A stretch of 64,000 nt of DNA from the NCBI GenBank assembly GCA_042408445.1, contig JBHORC010000040.1, forward strand, positions 1-64,000, written 5' to 3'. The notes beneath the pieces are model-generated. The model ran no database searches and had not been told where the DNA came from. It saw only the letters and a list, made by a program, of their open reading frames with translations. This document shows positions 1 to 7,036 of the stretch, piece after piece (the first letter of the stretch is position 1; each line of letters opens with the position of its first letter). A program made the position numbers and the translations under genes. The DNA is from CF-46 sp042408445. GTDB taxonomy: Bacteria; Chloroflexota; Limnocylindria; Limnocylindrales; CSP1-4.

Positions 1-693
1 GGTCGCTCCCGATGCCGGCTCCGGCGCCGATGCCGGCGCTGCTGCCTCGGCCTCTGCCGCCGCGACCGGCGCCGGAGCGCCTGCCGTGGTCGCGGGCGCG
101 GTACTCGCTGCAGGCACCGTCGCCGCTGGCGCGTCGCCCGCCTCGGCCGGCCGTGGCCGCTGCGGAGCCTCGTGCTCCTTCGGCTTGTGGAGCGATGCAA
201 CCGTGAGGTGCATCGACTTGCCCTCGAGCAGAGGAGCGCGCTCGGCGGTGCCGTGGTCCTTGATTCTCTCCGTGAACTTCTGGAGCATGTTCCGGCCGAG
301 CTCCGGATGGGTCAGCTCGCGACCCCGGAACCGGACCGTCACCTTGATTCGATCGCCATCCTCGAGAAACTCGATCGCGCGATGGACCTTCGTGTCGAAG
401 TCGCCCTGGCCGATCTTCGGCGAGAGGCGGACTTCCTTGAAGGTCACCGAGCGCTGCCGGCGCTTGTTCTCCTTCTCGCGCTTCGTCAGCTCGTACTTGT
501 ACTGACCGAAGTCGAGGAACTTGACGACCGGCGGAGAGGCCAGCGGGGCAACCTCGACGAGGTCCAATCCCCGCTCCTGCGCCATGCTGAGAGCCTGTGG
601 TGTGGGCATCACGCCCAGCTGGGCTCCCTCTTCATCGACGACCCGAACCTGTGGGATCCGGATCATCTGGTTGACGCGCAGGTCTCGTGCTAT
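1..693 (-). CDS. infC: Translation initiation factor IF-3 (3' end beyond window)
   Basis: IF-3 binds the 30S subunit and proofreads initiator tRNA and start codon. The protein reads RDLRVNQMIRIPQVRVV near the start, then the IF3 linker and C-domain (FDTKVHRAIEFL, VTVRFRGRELTHPELG). The first in-frame ATG lies inside the conserved VNQMIR block, so it is too late. A good Shine-Dalgarno AAGGGG (700-705) sits six bases before an ATA codon at 691-693, which I take as the start; an unusual IF-3 start fits the family, because E. coli infC uses AUU for autoregulation. After the usual IF-3 end the frame stays open as an Ala/Pro/Glu-rich tail of about 60 residues that runs out of the window. rpmI and rplT are expected downstream but not visible. 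Confidence 0.93.
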   Translation of the reverse strand, partial: MARDLRVNQMIRIPQVRVVDEEGAQLGVMPTPQALSMAQERGLDLVEVAPLASPPVVKFLDFGQYKYELTKREKENKRRQRSVTFKEVRLSPKIGQGDFDTKVHRAIEFLEDGDRIKVTVRFRGRELTHPELGRNMLQKFTERIKDHGTAERAPLLEGKSMHLTVASLHKPKEHEAPQRPRPAEAGDAPAATVPAASTAPATTAGAPAPVAAAEAEAAAPASAPEPASGAT

Positions 694-771
694 GGCTGAC
701 CCCTTCGAGCGAATCGTTGCTGGCTCGACCGGCGCGCGGAGACGCGGCGCCGGGTCGCCGATCGGACGGGA

Positions 772-801
772 ACGATAGCACAGGCCCTTCGGGCCGGGCA
801 A
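772..801 (-). promoter_or_regulatory. Candidate infC promoter
   Basis: On the minus strand a TTGCCC -35 (796-801) and TATCGT -10 (772-777) are separated by 18 bases. Transcription would begin near 765, giving a leader of about 70 bases before the ATA start. A GGCCC/GGGCC self-complementary stretch lies in the spacer. Confidence 0.5.
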
Positions 802-846
802 TCACAGGAGGGGTCGGCGACGGCCGCGTAGCCCCACTCAGAAATT

Positions 847-936
847 CTCATTCGACAGCCACGATCGCCTTTGGCGGTCCGGCGGAGCTGTCGCCTGGAG
901 CGCGACCCGCTGCTGCCCGGGCCGCTGTCGAATGAG
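847..936. repeat. REP-like palindromic unit A
   Basis: The 11-mer CTCATTCGACA (847-857) and its exact reverse complement (926-936) bound a 90-base segment. The unit overlaps the 3' end of the neighbouring HTH/nuclease-like gene and supplies its stop codon. The same 11-mer recurs three more times at 1720-1859, and I noticed no copy elsewhere in the window. Confidence 0.6.
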
Positions 937-1657
937 GCCGTTTTCCGCGCCGAACCCGCTCGCGGCCTCGCCGGGGTCGCCTTGTGCTCCGCTGGGTGCC
1001 GTACGAGACAAACAGGACGCCACCCAGCGGGCGGTCGGGCCGTCGAAGCCATTGCCGCACGGCTGGCCCGCGTGCCGGCAGCACGGCATCGTAGGTTGCA
1101 GCGAGTCGCGCAAGCCGCCGTCGCGACGTGTCCGTGTCTCCGATCACCAGGAGGCGGCCGACGTGCTGGACGCGCCAACCACGCTCAGCCGCGAGATCGC
1201 TCGCGAGCCGAGCCTTGCGATCGATCCCGTGGAGCATCGCCTGCGAGTCCGGGACGACGGATTTGACCTCGATGACGACGAGCGCGCCGGTGGCCGGGTG
1301 GAAGCCGAGGACGTCGATGGACCCGCGCTCGCCCCAGATGGCGAACGACGCTTCGACCTCCACGGTCCAACCCGCTGCTCTCAAGCGCCGAACGACGGTT
1401 TCCACGATCGCGGCGTGGTCCTCATCGAGCAAGCGGTCGAGCGCCTCGCCGCGCCATCTGAGCCGGAGATCCACCTCGGCACCGAGTGCGACCGAGGCAC
1501 GGATGATCGAACGAACCGTGACGCCGGACAGCTGGCCGCGGTCGATCAGCGCGATCAGCGATCTCGAGAGGCCGGACTCGTCGGCGACGTCCTGCTGGCG
1601 CTTGCCCTGGCGAATCCGAAGGGCCCGGAATTGGCGACCGAATCGGAGCTGGTCCAC
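848..1657 (-). CDS. XRE-type HTH protein with PD-(D/E)XK nuclease-like domain
   Basis: This 269-residue protein (GTG start) combines a Cro/C1-type helix-turn-helix at about residues 1-60 with an endonuclease-fold-like region at 75-200. In the latter, D115 and the pair E130-V-K132 fit the D...ExK active-site pattern. It could be a DNA-binding regulator or a nuclease-like defence or housekeeping protein; no precise family is recognised. The last 50 or so residues are Arg/Ala-rich and encoded by the palindromic repeat unit at 847-936, so the C-terminus may be a repeat-driven extension. It lies between thrS and infC, which are usually adjacent in bacteria, and repeats flank it on both sides, which suggests later insertion. 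Confidence 0.75.
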   Translation of the reverse strand: MDQLRFGRQFRALRIRQGKRQQDVADESGLSRSLIALIDRGQLSGVTVRSIIRASVALGAEVDLRLRWRGEALDRLLDEDHAAIVETVVRRLRAAGWTVEVEASFAIWGERGSIDVLGFHPATGALVVIEVKSVVPDSQAMLHGIDRKARLASDLAAERGWRVQHVGRLLVIGDTDTSRRRLARLAATYDAVLPARGPAVRQWLRRPDRPLGGVLFVSYGTQRSTRRPRRGRERVRRGKRPHSTAARAAAGRAPGDSSAGPPKAIVAVE

Positions 1658-1719
1658 CTGAGGATCATCGGCGATGAGCCTTCGCCGGCAGTTATCCGAC
1701 GTCGGCGCCGACCACGTGC

Positions 1720-1859
1720 CTCATTCGACAGTCGCCGCGTCCTTTGGTGACGGCGAGCTGCCCGCGGACGTCAAGACGTCCTCATTCGACACAGCGGCCG
1801 GCGTGTGCGGCGGCAGCGGGATCCGGCGACGCCAAGTGCGCTGCAGGGTGTCGAATGAG
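1720..1859. repeat. REP-like palindromic unit B plus solo copy
   Basis: CTCATTCGACA occurs at 1720-1730 and 1781-1791, and its reverse complement at 1849-1859. The last two bound a 79-base inverted-repeat unit whose arms extend to 12 bases. Bases after the 1720 copy resemble those after the 847 copy (a CCTTTGG core and a GAGCTG block), so the elements share more than the 11-mer. The region fills most of the 285 bases between the HTH gene and thrS; no gene is seen there. Confidence 0.6.
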
Positions 1860-1942
1860 GAAGAACGACGCGCTGGCGGCCCGCCGGAGCGGCCCGAGGC
1901 ACGCCTGGCGCCCGCCGGTGCGGCGCGAGGCACGCCTGGCCC

Positions 1943-3847
1943 CTACCCGACCCGACGCTCCCGGCTCTCCGTCGCGAGCCGGTCCGCCAGGGATTCCCAC
2001 GACTCGGCCGGCTGCTGCTCGCCGCTCCTTGTCCGGGGGGAGGCGGTTCGCGCCTCGATCTCGCGGTCGCCGAGCACGACCATGTACGGCACCTTCTGCT
2101 CCTGGGCCGTCCGGATCTTGTACTGCATCCGGTTCGACGACTCGTCGACCTCGACCCGGAGGCCGCGACCGCGCAGGACGCCCGCCAGATCCCGCGCGGC
2201 ATCCATGTGCCGATCCGCGATCGGGATCACGACCGCCTGAACGGGCGCGAGCCACAGCGGGAACGCGCCCGCAAAGTGTTCGATCAGGATCCCGATGAAC
2301 CGCTCGAGCGAGCCGTAGATCGCCCGGTGGATCGCGATCGGCCGCTGCTCGTGACCCTCCTCGTCCGTGTAGGTGAGGTCGAACCGCTCGGGCAGCATCA
2401 CGAGGTCGATCTGGATCGTCGCCATCTGCCACTCGCGGCCGAGCGCGTCGTCGATGTAGATGTCGATCTTCGGGGCGTAGAACGTCCCGTCCTTCGGCTT
2501 CACCGTGTAGCTGATGTCCGCCGCGGCGAACGCGTCACGGATCAACGCCTCGGCCCGCTCCCAGAGCGCCGGGTCGCCGATCGCCTTGTCCGGCTTCGTC
2601 GCGAAGGCGAAACGCGGCTCCAGCCCGACCCACGAGTAGGCCTCCCGGACCTCGCCGAGCAGCGCCTGGATCTCGGCCGTCAGCTGGTCCGGCCGGACGT
2701 ACAGGTGGGCGTCGTCCTGGACGAACTGGCGGACCCGCGTCAGCCCGCTCAGCGCCCCCGAGCGCTCGTTGCGGTGGAGCCGCCCGTATTCGTTGTAACG
2801 CAGCGGCAGATCGCGGTACGACCGCTTCTTCGAGCGGTACACGATCGTCGACTCCGGGCAGTTCATCGGCTTCAGGCTGAACATCTGCCCTTCGGATTCG
2901 ATCAGGAACATGTTCTCGCGGTAGAGATCCCAGTGGCCGGACTGCCGCCAGAGCTTCTCGGACACGACGATCGGGGTCGAGATCTCCTGGTAGCCGCGGC
3001 GCTCCTGGAGCTCGCGCATCGCGCCCTCCAGCGTCCGCCAGATCCGCTGGCCCTTCGGGTGCCAGAACGCCGATCCGGGCGAGACGTCGTGGAAGCTGAA
3101 CAGGTCGAGCTGGACGCCGAGCCGGCGGTGGTCGCGCTTCTTCGCCTCCTCGCGTCGCCAGAGGTAGGCGTCGAGCTCCGCCTGCGTCTGCCAGACGGTT
3201 CCATAGATCCGCTGGAGGGCGGGTCGCTTCTCGTCGCCGCGCCAGTACGCCCCGGAGACGGCGAGCAACTTGAACGGCCCGATCCGACCCGTGCTCGCAA
3301 CGTGCGGGCCCTTGCACAGGTCGACGAACGGGCCGTGCTCGAACACGCTCGTCGGCGGCATCGGCGTGTTCGAGGCCTCCGCCTTCGCCGCGAGATCGTC
3401 GAGGATCTCGACCTTGAACGGCTGCTGACGCTCGGCGAAGAAGGTCCTCCCCTCCTCCAGCGGCAGCTCCCGACGGACGAACGGGTGGTCGGCCGCGACC
3501 GACGCCGCCATCCGCTCCTCGATGGCGGCGAGGTCTGCCGGGGTCAGGGGTCGATCGAGCTTGAAGTCGTAATAGAAGCCGTCCGCAATCGCCGGTCCGA
3601 TCCCGAGCTGCGTCCCAGGGAAGAGGTCGAGGACCGCCTCGGCCATGACGTGGGCGGTCGAGTGCCGCATCGCGTCGAGCTCGCTGTGGGCGCCGGCATC
3701 GAGCAGCTCGTCTGCTGAGCCGCGCTCCGGGGCGTCGAAGAGCGCTTCGTCGGCTTCGCCCTCGATCCCTGCGCCGGCGGCCGATGCCGCGGCGTCGTCC
3801 GGCTTGCCCGCTGCGTCGTCCGGCTTGTCCGGCACCTGTTCCGCCAT
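1943..3847 (-). CDS. thrS: Threonine--tRNA ligase
   Basis: ThrRS charges tRNA-Thr. The editing domain is intact, with H62 and H66 in RHSTAH and C178/H182 in DLCKGPH. The class II core follows with zinc ligands in KPMNCPE, VQDDAHLY and AIHRAIYG, then the anticodon-binding domain (VVIPIADRHMD). From the ATG at 3845-3847, with GGGAGG six bases upstream, the protein is 634 residues. An upstream in-frame GTG (3904) lies inside the leader terminator and is rejected. The N-terminal TGS domain found in most bacterial ThrRS is missing; residues 1-55 are Ala/Asp/Glu-rich filler. Expression is controlled by the T-box leader directly upstream. Confidence 0.97.
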   Translation of the reverse strand: MAEQVPDKPDDAAGKPDDAAASAAGAGIEGEADEALFDAPERGSADELLDAGAHSELDAMRHSTAHVMAEAVLDLFPGTQLGIGPAIADGFYYDFKLDRPLTPADLAAIEERMAASVAADHPFVRRELPLEEGRTFFAERQQPFKVEILDDLAAKAEASNTPMPPTSVFEHGPFVDLCKGPHVASTGRIGPFKLLAVSGAYWRGDEKRPALQRIYGTVWQTQAELDAYLWRREEAKKRDHRRLGVQLDLFSFHDVSPGSAFWHPKGQRIWRTLEGAMRELQERRGYQEISTPIVVSEKLWRQSGHWDLYRENMFLIESEGQMFSLKPMNCPESTIVYRSKKRSYRDLPLRYNEYGRLHRNERSGALSGLTRVRQFVQDDAHLYVRPDQLTAEIQALLGEVREAYSWVGLEPRFAFATKPDKAIGDPALWERAEALIRDAFAAADISYTVKPKDGTFYAPKIDIYIDDALGREWQMATIQIDLVMLPERFDLTYTDEEGHEQRPIAIHRAIYGSLERFIGILIEHFAGAFPLWLAPVQAVVIPIADRHMDAARDLAGVLRGRGLRVEVDESSNRMQYKIRTAQEQKVPYMVVLGDREIEARTASPRTRSGEQQPAESWESLADRLATESRERRVG

Positions 3848-3861
3848 CTCGTCCCTCCCGG

Positions 3862-4105
3862 GAATCAACAAACCTCTCGTCCATCGACAGGACGAGAGGT
3901 TCACTCCCGCGGTCCCACCCGCCTTCGCGCATCCAGATGAACCGGCCCTGCGCGCACTCGTGGCCGCGCTAACGGGCGGATCCCGGACCGGTTCACCGGT
4001 CGCTCACGGGTGGTGCCTTCGTCGTCGTCCGCCACCGGGCTTCCAGCCTCGTCCCGGCTCTCTGGAGGCGGCGCCGACGGGCGTGTCCCGATCGACGCGT
4101 TCAGG
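3862..4105 (-). promoter_or_regulatory. T-box riboswitch of thrS
   Basis: The thrS leader carries the T-box core GGGTGGGACCGCGG (3907-3920). Stem I material lies upstream, including an AGAGAG bulge and a CTGGAAG apical loop. A GAAGGCACCA segment (4011-4020) fits a specifier loop with ACC (4012-4014), a Thr codon followed by a purine. The leader ends in a strong terminator hairpin just before thrS. Uncharged tRNA-Thr should stabilise the antiterminator and allow thrS transcription. The specifier assignment is from the linear sequence only; the 5' end is approximate. Confidence 0.9.
3866..3900 (-). terminator. Regulated intrinsic terminator in thrS T-box
   Basis: An 11-bp perfect stem (3872-3882 with 3890-3900) and a 7-base loop are followed on the minus strand by TTTGTTGATT. 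It lies immediately before the thrS Shine-Dalgarno and is the mutually exclusive partner of the T-box antiterminator. Confidence 0.85.
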
Positions 4106-4108
4106 ATG

Positions 4109-4185
4109 TGGTGGGCGACACTGGACTCGAACCAGTGACCTCTTGCATGTCAAGCAAGTGCTCTAACCAGCTGAGCTAGCCGCCC
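4109..4185 (-). tRNA. tRNA-Val (GAC)
   Basis: A full cloverleaf of 77 bases with encoded CCA. The acceptor arm pairs GGGCGGC with GTCGCCC (one G-U). The anticodon stem CTTGC/GCAAG closes loop TTGACAT, giving anticodon GAC. The T-loop TTCGAGT is standard. It ends only a few bases before the thrS T-box leader. Confidence 0.96.
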
Positions 4186-4416
4186 GTCGGTCCCGGCGTC
4201 CCGGACCCTGGCTGGGGGCCGATCTGGCGGGGCCTCACCATCGCGTCCGGTTCGATGCGCTCCGGCGATGCCGTTGAATGCAGGGTGTTCCAGTCCCCAC
4301 CGGCGTCGTCATCACGTCCCGATCCGGGCTCGACGGCTGCCGGCATTGTATCGGAGCCCTCTCCGTCGAACAACGAGCCGGGTCGGCCACCCGGCGCCCT
4401 CGGCCTCATGGCCCGC

Positions 4417-5076
4417 TCATGACGGGCGTGGCGCCGCGCCCGACCGAACCCGCTTGAGCAGATCGGCCAGAGGGATGGGGCCCTCGGCCACCGTCACGAC
4501 CAAGCCGGATTGCTCGTCGACCGCCCAGGTCTCGACGGGCAGCAGGACGTCCCGAAGGGGACCATCCCTGACGGCCGAGAGGATGAACACGAGGCGCTCA
4601 TCGATTGCCGGGATCCGCAGATCTGTGTTGAGGTAACTGTCGCAGCCGATGCTGCCGCCGATCGCGGCGACGGGACGCCCCTCGATCGCACCCACGACCG
4701 GCTCGACGGCCGTCAGCGTCAGCGCAGTCACGATCGCAGAGTCCACATACCCCTGCGGACCACGGGATGGTCGGGCTCCGTCCGGCGTGGTCCAGCGCGG
4801 TGGCCCGACTGCCGCGACGGTTGCGACGGCGACGACCCATTCGCCCGACCGGAGGCTGTCGACGGTGATCGGCGCCCGGCTCGATCCCGCCGAGATCCCG
4901 ATGCAGTCGCCGCTCGGTGGCGGTCCCGAGCCCCCAGGCGACGGCGACGAGGGTGCACCAGAAGCCCCGGCGGCACCGCGGTCGGAGGGCGCCGTCGACC
5001 CTGTGGGCGAGGAACTACATGCCGTAAGGATCGCGAGTCCAAGCGCGAGGATCCAACGTCGATTCGTGGCGGGCAC
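4417..5076 (-). CDS. Putative secreted lipoprotein, unknown function
   Basis: Starting from the GTG at 5074-5076 the product is 219 residues with a short basic N-terminus, a hydrophobic stretch and the lipobox LTAC, followed by a Ser/Pro/Gly-rich linker typical of high-GC lipoproteins. The remaining ~150 residues form a compact domain with no family I recognise. An upstream in-frame start would add a long Arg-rich segment before the signal peptide and is unlikely. A second, smaller lipoprotein gene lies 65 bases upstream on the same strand. The 231 bases between this gene and tRNA-Val hold nothing I can support. Confidence 0.7.
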   Translation of the reverse strand: MPATNRRWILALGLAILTACSSSPTGSTAPSDRGAAGASGAPSSPSPGGSGPPPSGDCIGISAGSSRAPITVDSLRSGEWVVAVATVAAVGPPRWTTPDGARPSRGPQGYVDSAIVTALTLTAVEPVVGAIEGRPVAAIGGSIGCDSYLNTDLRIPAIDERLVFILSAVRDGPLRDVLLPVETWAVDEQSGLVVTVAEGPIPLADLLKRVRSGAAPRPS

Positions 5077-5141
5077 CTCCGTGATCCTGGGGCCGACTCC
5101 GCGGAGACGGCCAAAGGTCCGGAATTGTGCCCGCCCGATCG

Positions 5142-5351
5142 TCAGTAGGTGTAGCCGGTGCCACCGCTCTGCGCCGGCGCCGCCGATGGCGGGGGGGCTG
5201 AAGGCGGCTGGGACGCAGGCGCGGACGGAGCGGCGCCACCTGCCGAGCTTCCGGCGCCGCCGCCGTTCGTGCACGCGGCGGCCGACAAGGCCGACAAGGC
5301 CAAGGCGAAGATTGCGGCGGGAAGGCCGATCGATCGGAGGAGTCTGGTCAT
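5142..5351 (-). CDS. Small lipoprotein, hypothetical
   Basis: A 69-residue product starting MTRLLRSIGL, with a signal peptide ending in the lipobox SAAAC at about residue 27. The mature part is almost wholly Gly/Ala/Ser/Pro with a GGTGYTY end. It is either a surface spacer peptide or a degenerate lipoprotein. It is divergent from the methyltransferase gene at 5402 and upstream of the larger lipoprotein. Confidence 0.55.
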   Translation of the reverse strand: MTRLLRSIGLPAAIFALALSALSAAACTNGGGAGSSAGGAAPSAPASQPPSAPPPSAAPAQSGGTGYTY

Positions 5352-5401
5352 GCCGTCGGTACGCGTCGCGCTCGGTGTCGGTTCTCGCGGATGATGCGTG
5401 C

Positions 5402-6223
5402 GTGGCGAGCCGTCCCGACTACGAGCTGATCGACGCCGGCGACCGACGTCGCCTCGAGCGGTTCGGTGAGCGGATCGTCGACCGGCCGGCGCCTGGTGCC
5501 GAGGAGCCGCGCCGGGACGCCAGCGTCTGGGACCAGGCCGATCTTCGCTTCGACGCCCGAACCGGCTGGCGCGGGGACGAGCAAGGGCCATGGTCGATCA
5601 ACCTGGACGCGATCGCCCTCGAGCTCGAGCCGGGTGCCGGCGGCCAGGTCGGCTTCTTCCCCGAGCACGCGACCTTCTGGCCGTGGCTCCGCGAGCGCGC
5701 CCGGCCATCGGACCGTTCGCCGGTCCTGAATCTGTTCGCCTCGACTGGCGCGACAACCCTCGCCCTCGCCGCCGCCGGCACGGCCGTCACGCACGTCGAC
5801 TCGGCGCGCGCGGCCGTGTCTCGCGCCCGCCGCAACGCGGGGCTGAGCGGCCTCGCCGATCGCCGGATCCGCTGGATCGTGGATGACGCCCTGGCCTTCG
5901 TCCGCCGCGAGGCTCGGCGCGGACGGACCTACGGCGGTGCCGTCCTGGACCCGCCGACGTACGGCCACGGACGCGGCGGCGAGCGATGGGAGCTTGTCGA
6001 AATGCTGCCGGAGCTCCTCGATGCCGTCGCCGAGGTGTTGACCGATGACGGCTTCGTGCTGCTGACCGCGCACACGACGGGGATCGAACCGCCCGACCTC
6101 GGCGCGGTCCTCGAGATGACGTTGGGCGCCAGCGCAGCGATCACCACCGACCGGCTCGAGCTGTCCGCGAGAAGCGGAGCGACCCTTCGGCTCGGCGCGG
6201 CAGCCCGCATGATCCGGCGATGA
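5402..6223 (+). CDS. Class I SAM methyltransferase, RlmI/RlmK-like
   Basis: About 273 residues from the GTG at 5402; the frame is open upstream, but the preceding sequence is not protein-like. The SAM-binding motif NLFASTGATTLALAAAG is followed by an acidic VTHVD strand end, a motif with DDALAF, and the catalytic-type VLDPPTYGHG. This pattern matches the COG1092 family (23S rRNA m5C1962-type enzymes), although the N-terminal PUA domain of RlmI is absent. Its stop overlaps the next gene, a SpoU-type RNA methyltransferase, by four bases (ATGA), so the two are probably co-translated and both act on RNA. Confidence 0.8.
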   Translation: MASRPDYELIDAGDRRRLERFGERIVDRPAPGAEEPRRDASVWDQADLRFDARTGWRGDEQGPWSINLDAIALELEPGAGGQVGFFPEHATFWPWLRERARPSDRSPVLNLFASTGATTLALAAAGTAVTHVDSARAAVSRARRNAGLSGLADRRIRWIVDDALAFVRREARRGRTYGGAVLDPPTYGHGRGGERWELVEMLPELLDAVAEVLTDDGFVLLTAHTTGIEPPDLGAVLEMTLGASAAITTDRLELSARSGATLRLGAAARMIRR

Positions 6224-7032
6224 GCCCGATCACCAGCCTGACGAACCCCCAGGTCAAGGCCGCGGTCCGACTCCGCGACCGCCGCGAGCGCGAGGCGACG
6301 GGCCTGACGATCGTCGACGGGGCGCGGGAGATCCTCCGGGCGCTCGACGCGGGGGTCCGCATCACAACGGCGTTCGTCGCCCCCGACCTCCTCCGGAGCC
6401 CGGATGCGCTCGCGGTCGAGGACCGGATTGCGCGACGCCCGTCGACCCTCGAGGTGTCGCCCGTCGTGCTCGCGAAGGTCGCCTTCGGGGATCGGTCGGA
6501 CGGCGTGGTCGCGGTCGTCGAGACGCCGAACCGGTCGCTCGCCGATCTGGCCCTGCCGGCGGATCCGCTCATCGTCGTCATCGAAGGTCTCGAGAAGCCC
6601 GGCAATCTCGGTGCGGTCCTGCGTTCCGCGGATGCGGTCGGCGCGAGCGCCGTCATCGCCGCCGATCCACTCACGGACCTGTACAACCCGAACGCGATCC
6701 GGGCGTCGCTCGGGACGATCTTCGCGGTCCCGGTCGTCGCGGCCAGCTCGGCCGACACGCGGGCCTGGCTCGAGGCGAACGGGATCCGGATCGTCGCAGC
6801 GATCGTGGAGGAGGCGACGACCTACACGGCGGGCGACCTGACGGGTCCGCTGGCGGTCGTGCTCGGGAGCGAGGCACGCGGCCTCGGCAGCACCTGGCGG
6901 ACGCCACCCGTGCAGCCCGTCGCGATTCCGATGGCCGGGATCGCCGACAGCCTGAACGTCTCGGTGGCGGCGGCCGTGCTGCTCTTCGAGTCGAAACGTC
7001 AGCGCAGCGTCATCGCCGAAGCCCGAGACTGA
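6220..7032 (+). CDS. TrmH/SpoU family RNA 2'-O-methyltransferase
   Basis: A 270-residue SPOUT enzyme. Residues 1-100 form the substrate-binding domain (TNPQVKAAVRLRDRREREA). The knotted catalytic domain then shows the three SpoU motifs: EGLEKPGNLGAVLRSADA, VLGSEARGLG and IPMAGIADSLNVSVAAAVLLFE. It should methylate a ribose in 23S rRNA or tRNA; the exact target cannot be told. It is translationally coupled to the upstream methyltransferase (ATGA overlap) and four bases from the next gene. Confidence 0.9.
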   Translation: MSPITSLTNPQVKAAVRLRDRREREATGLTIVDGAREILRALDAGVRITTAFVAPDLLRSPDALAVEDRIARRPSTLEVSPVVLAKVAFGDRSDGVVAVVETPNRSLADLALPADPLIVVIEGLEKPGNLGAVLRSADAVGASAVIAADPLTDLYNPNAIRASLGTIFAVPVVAASSADTRAWLEANGIRIVAAIVEEATTYTAGDLTGPLAVVLGSEARGLGSTWRTPPVQPVAIPMAGIADSLNVSVAAAVLLFESKRQRSVIAEARD

Positions 7033-7036
7033 CGGC

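Noticed and set aside
2207..3718. 503-codon open frame on the plus strand
   Set aside because: Antisense to thrS, whose motifs are unmistakable.
4176..4409. 77-codon frame on the minus strand after the lipoprotein gene
   Set aside because: Gly/Pro/Arg-rich with no start signal, and it overlaps the tRNA-Val gene.
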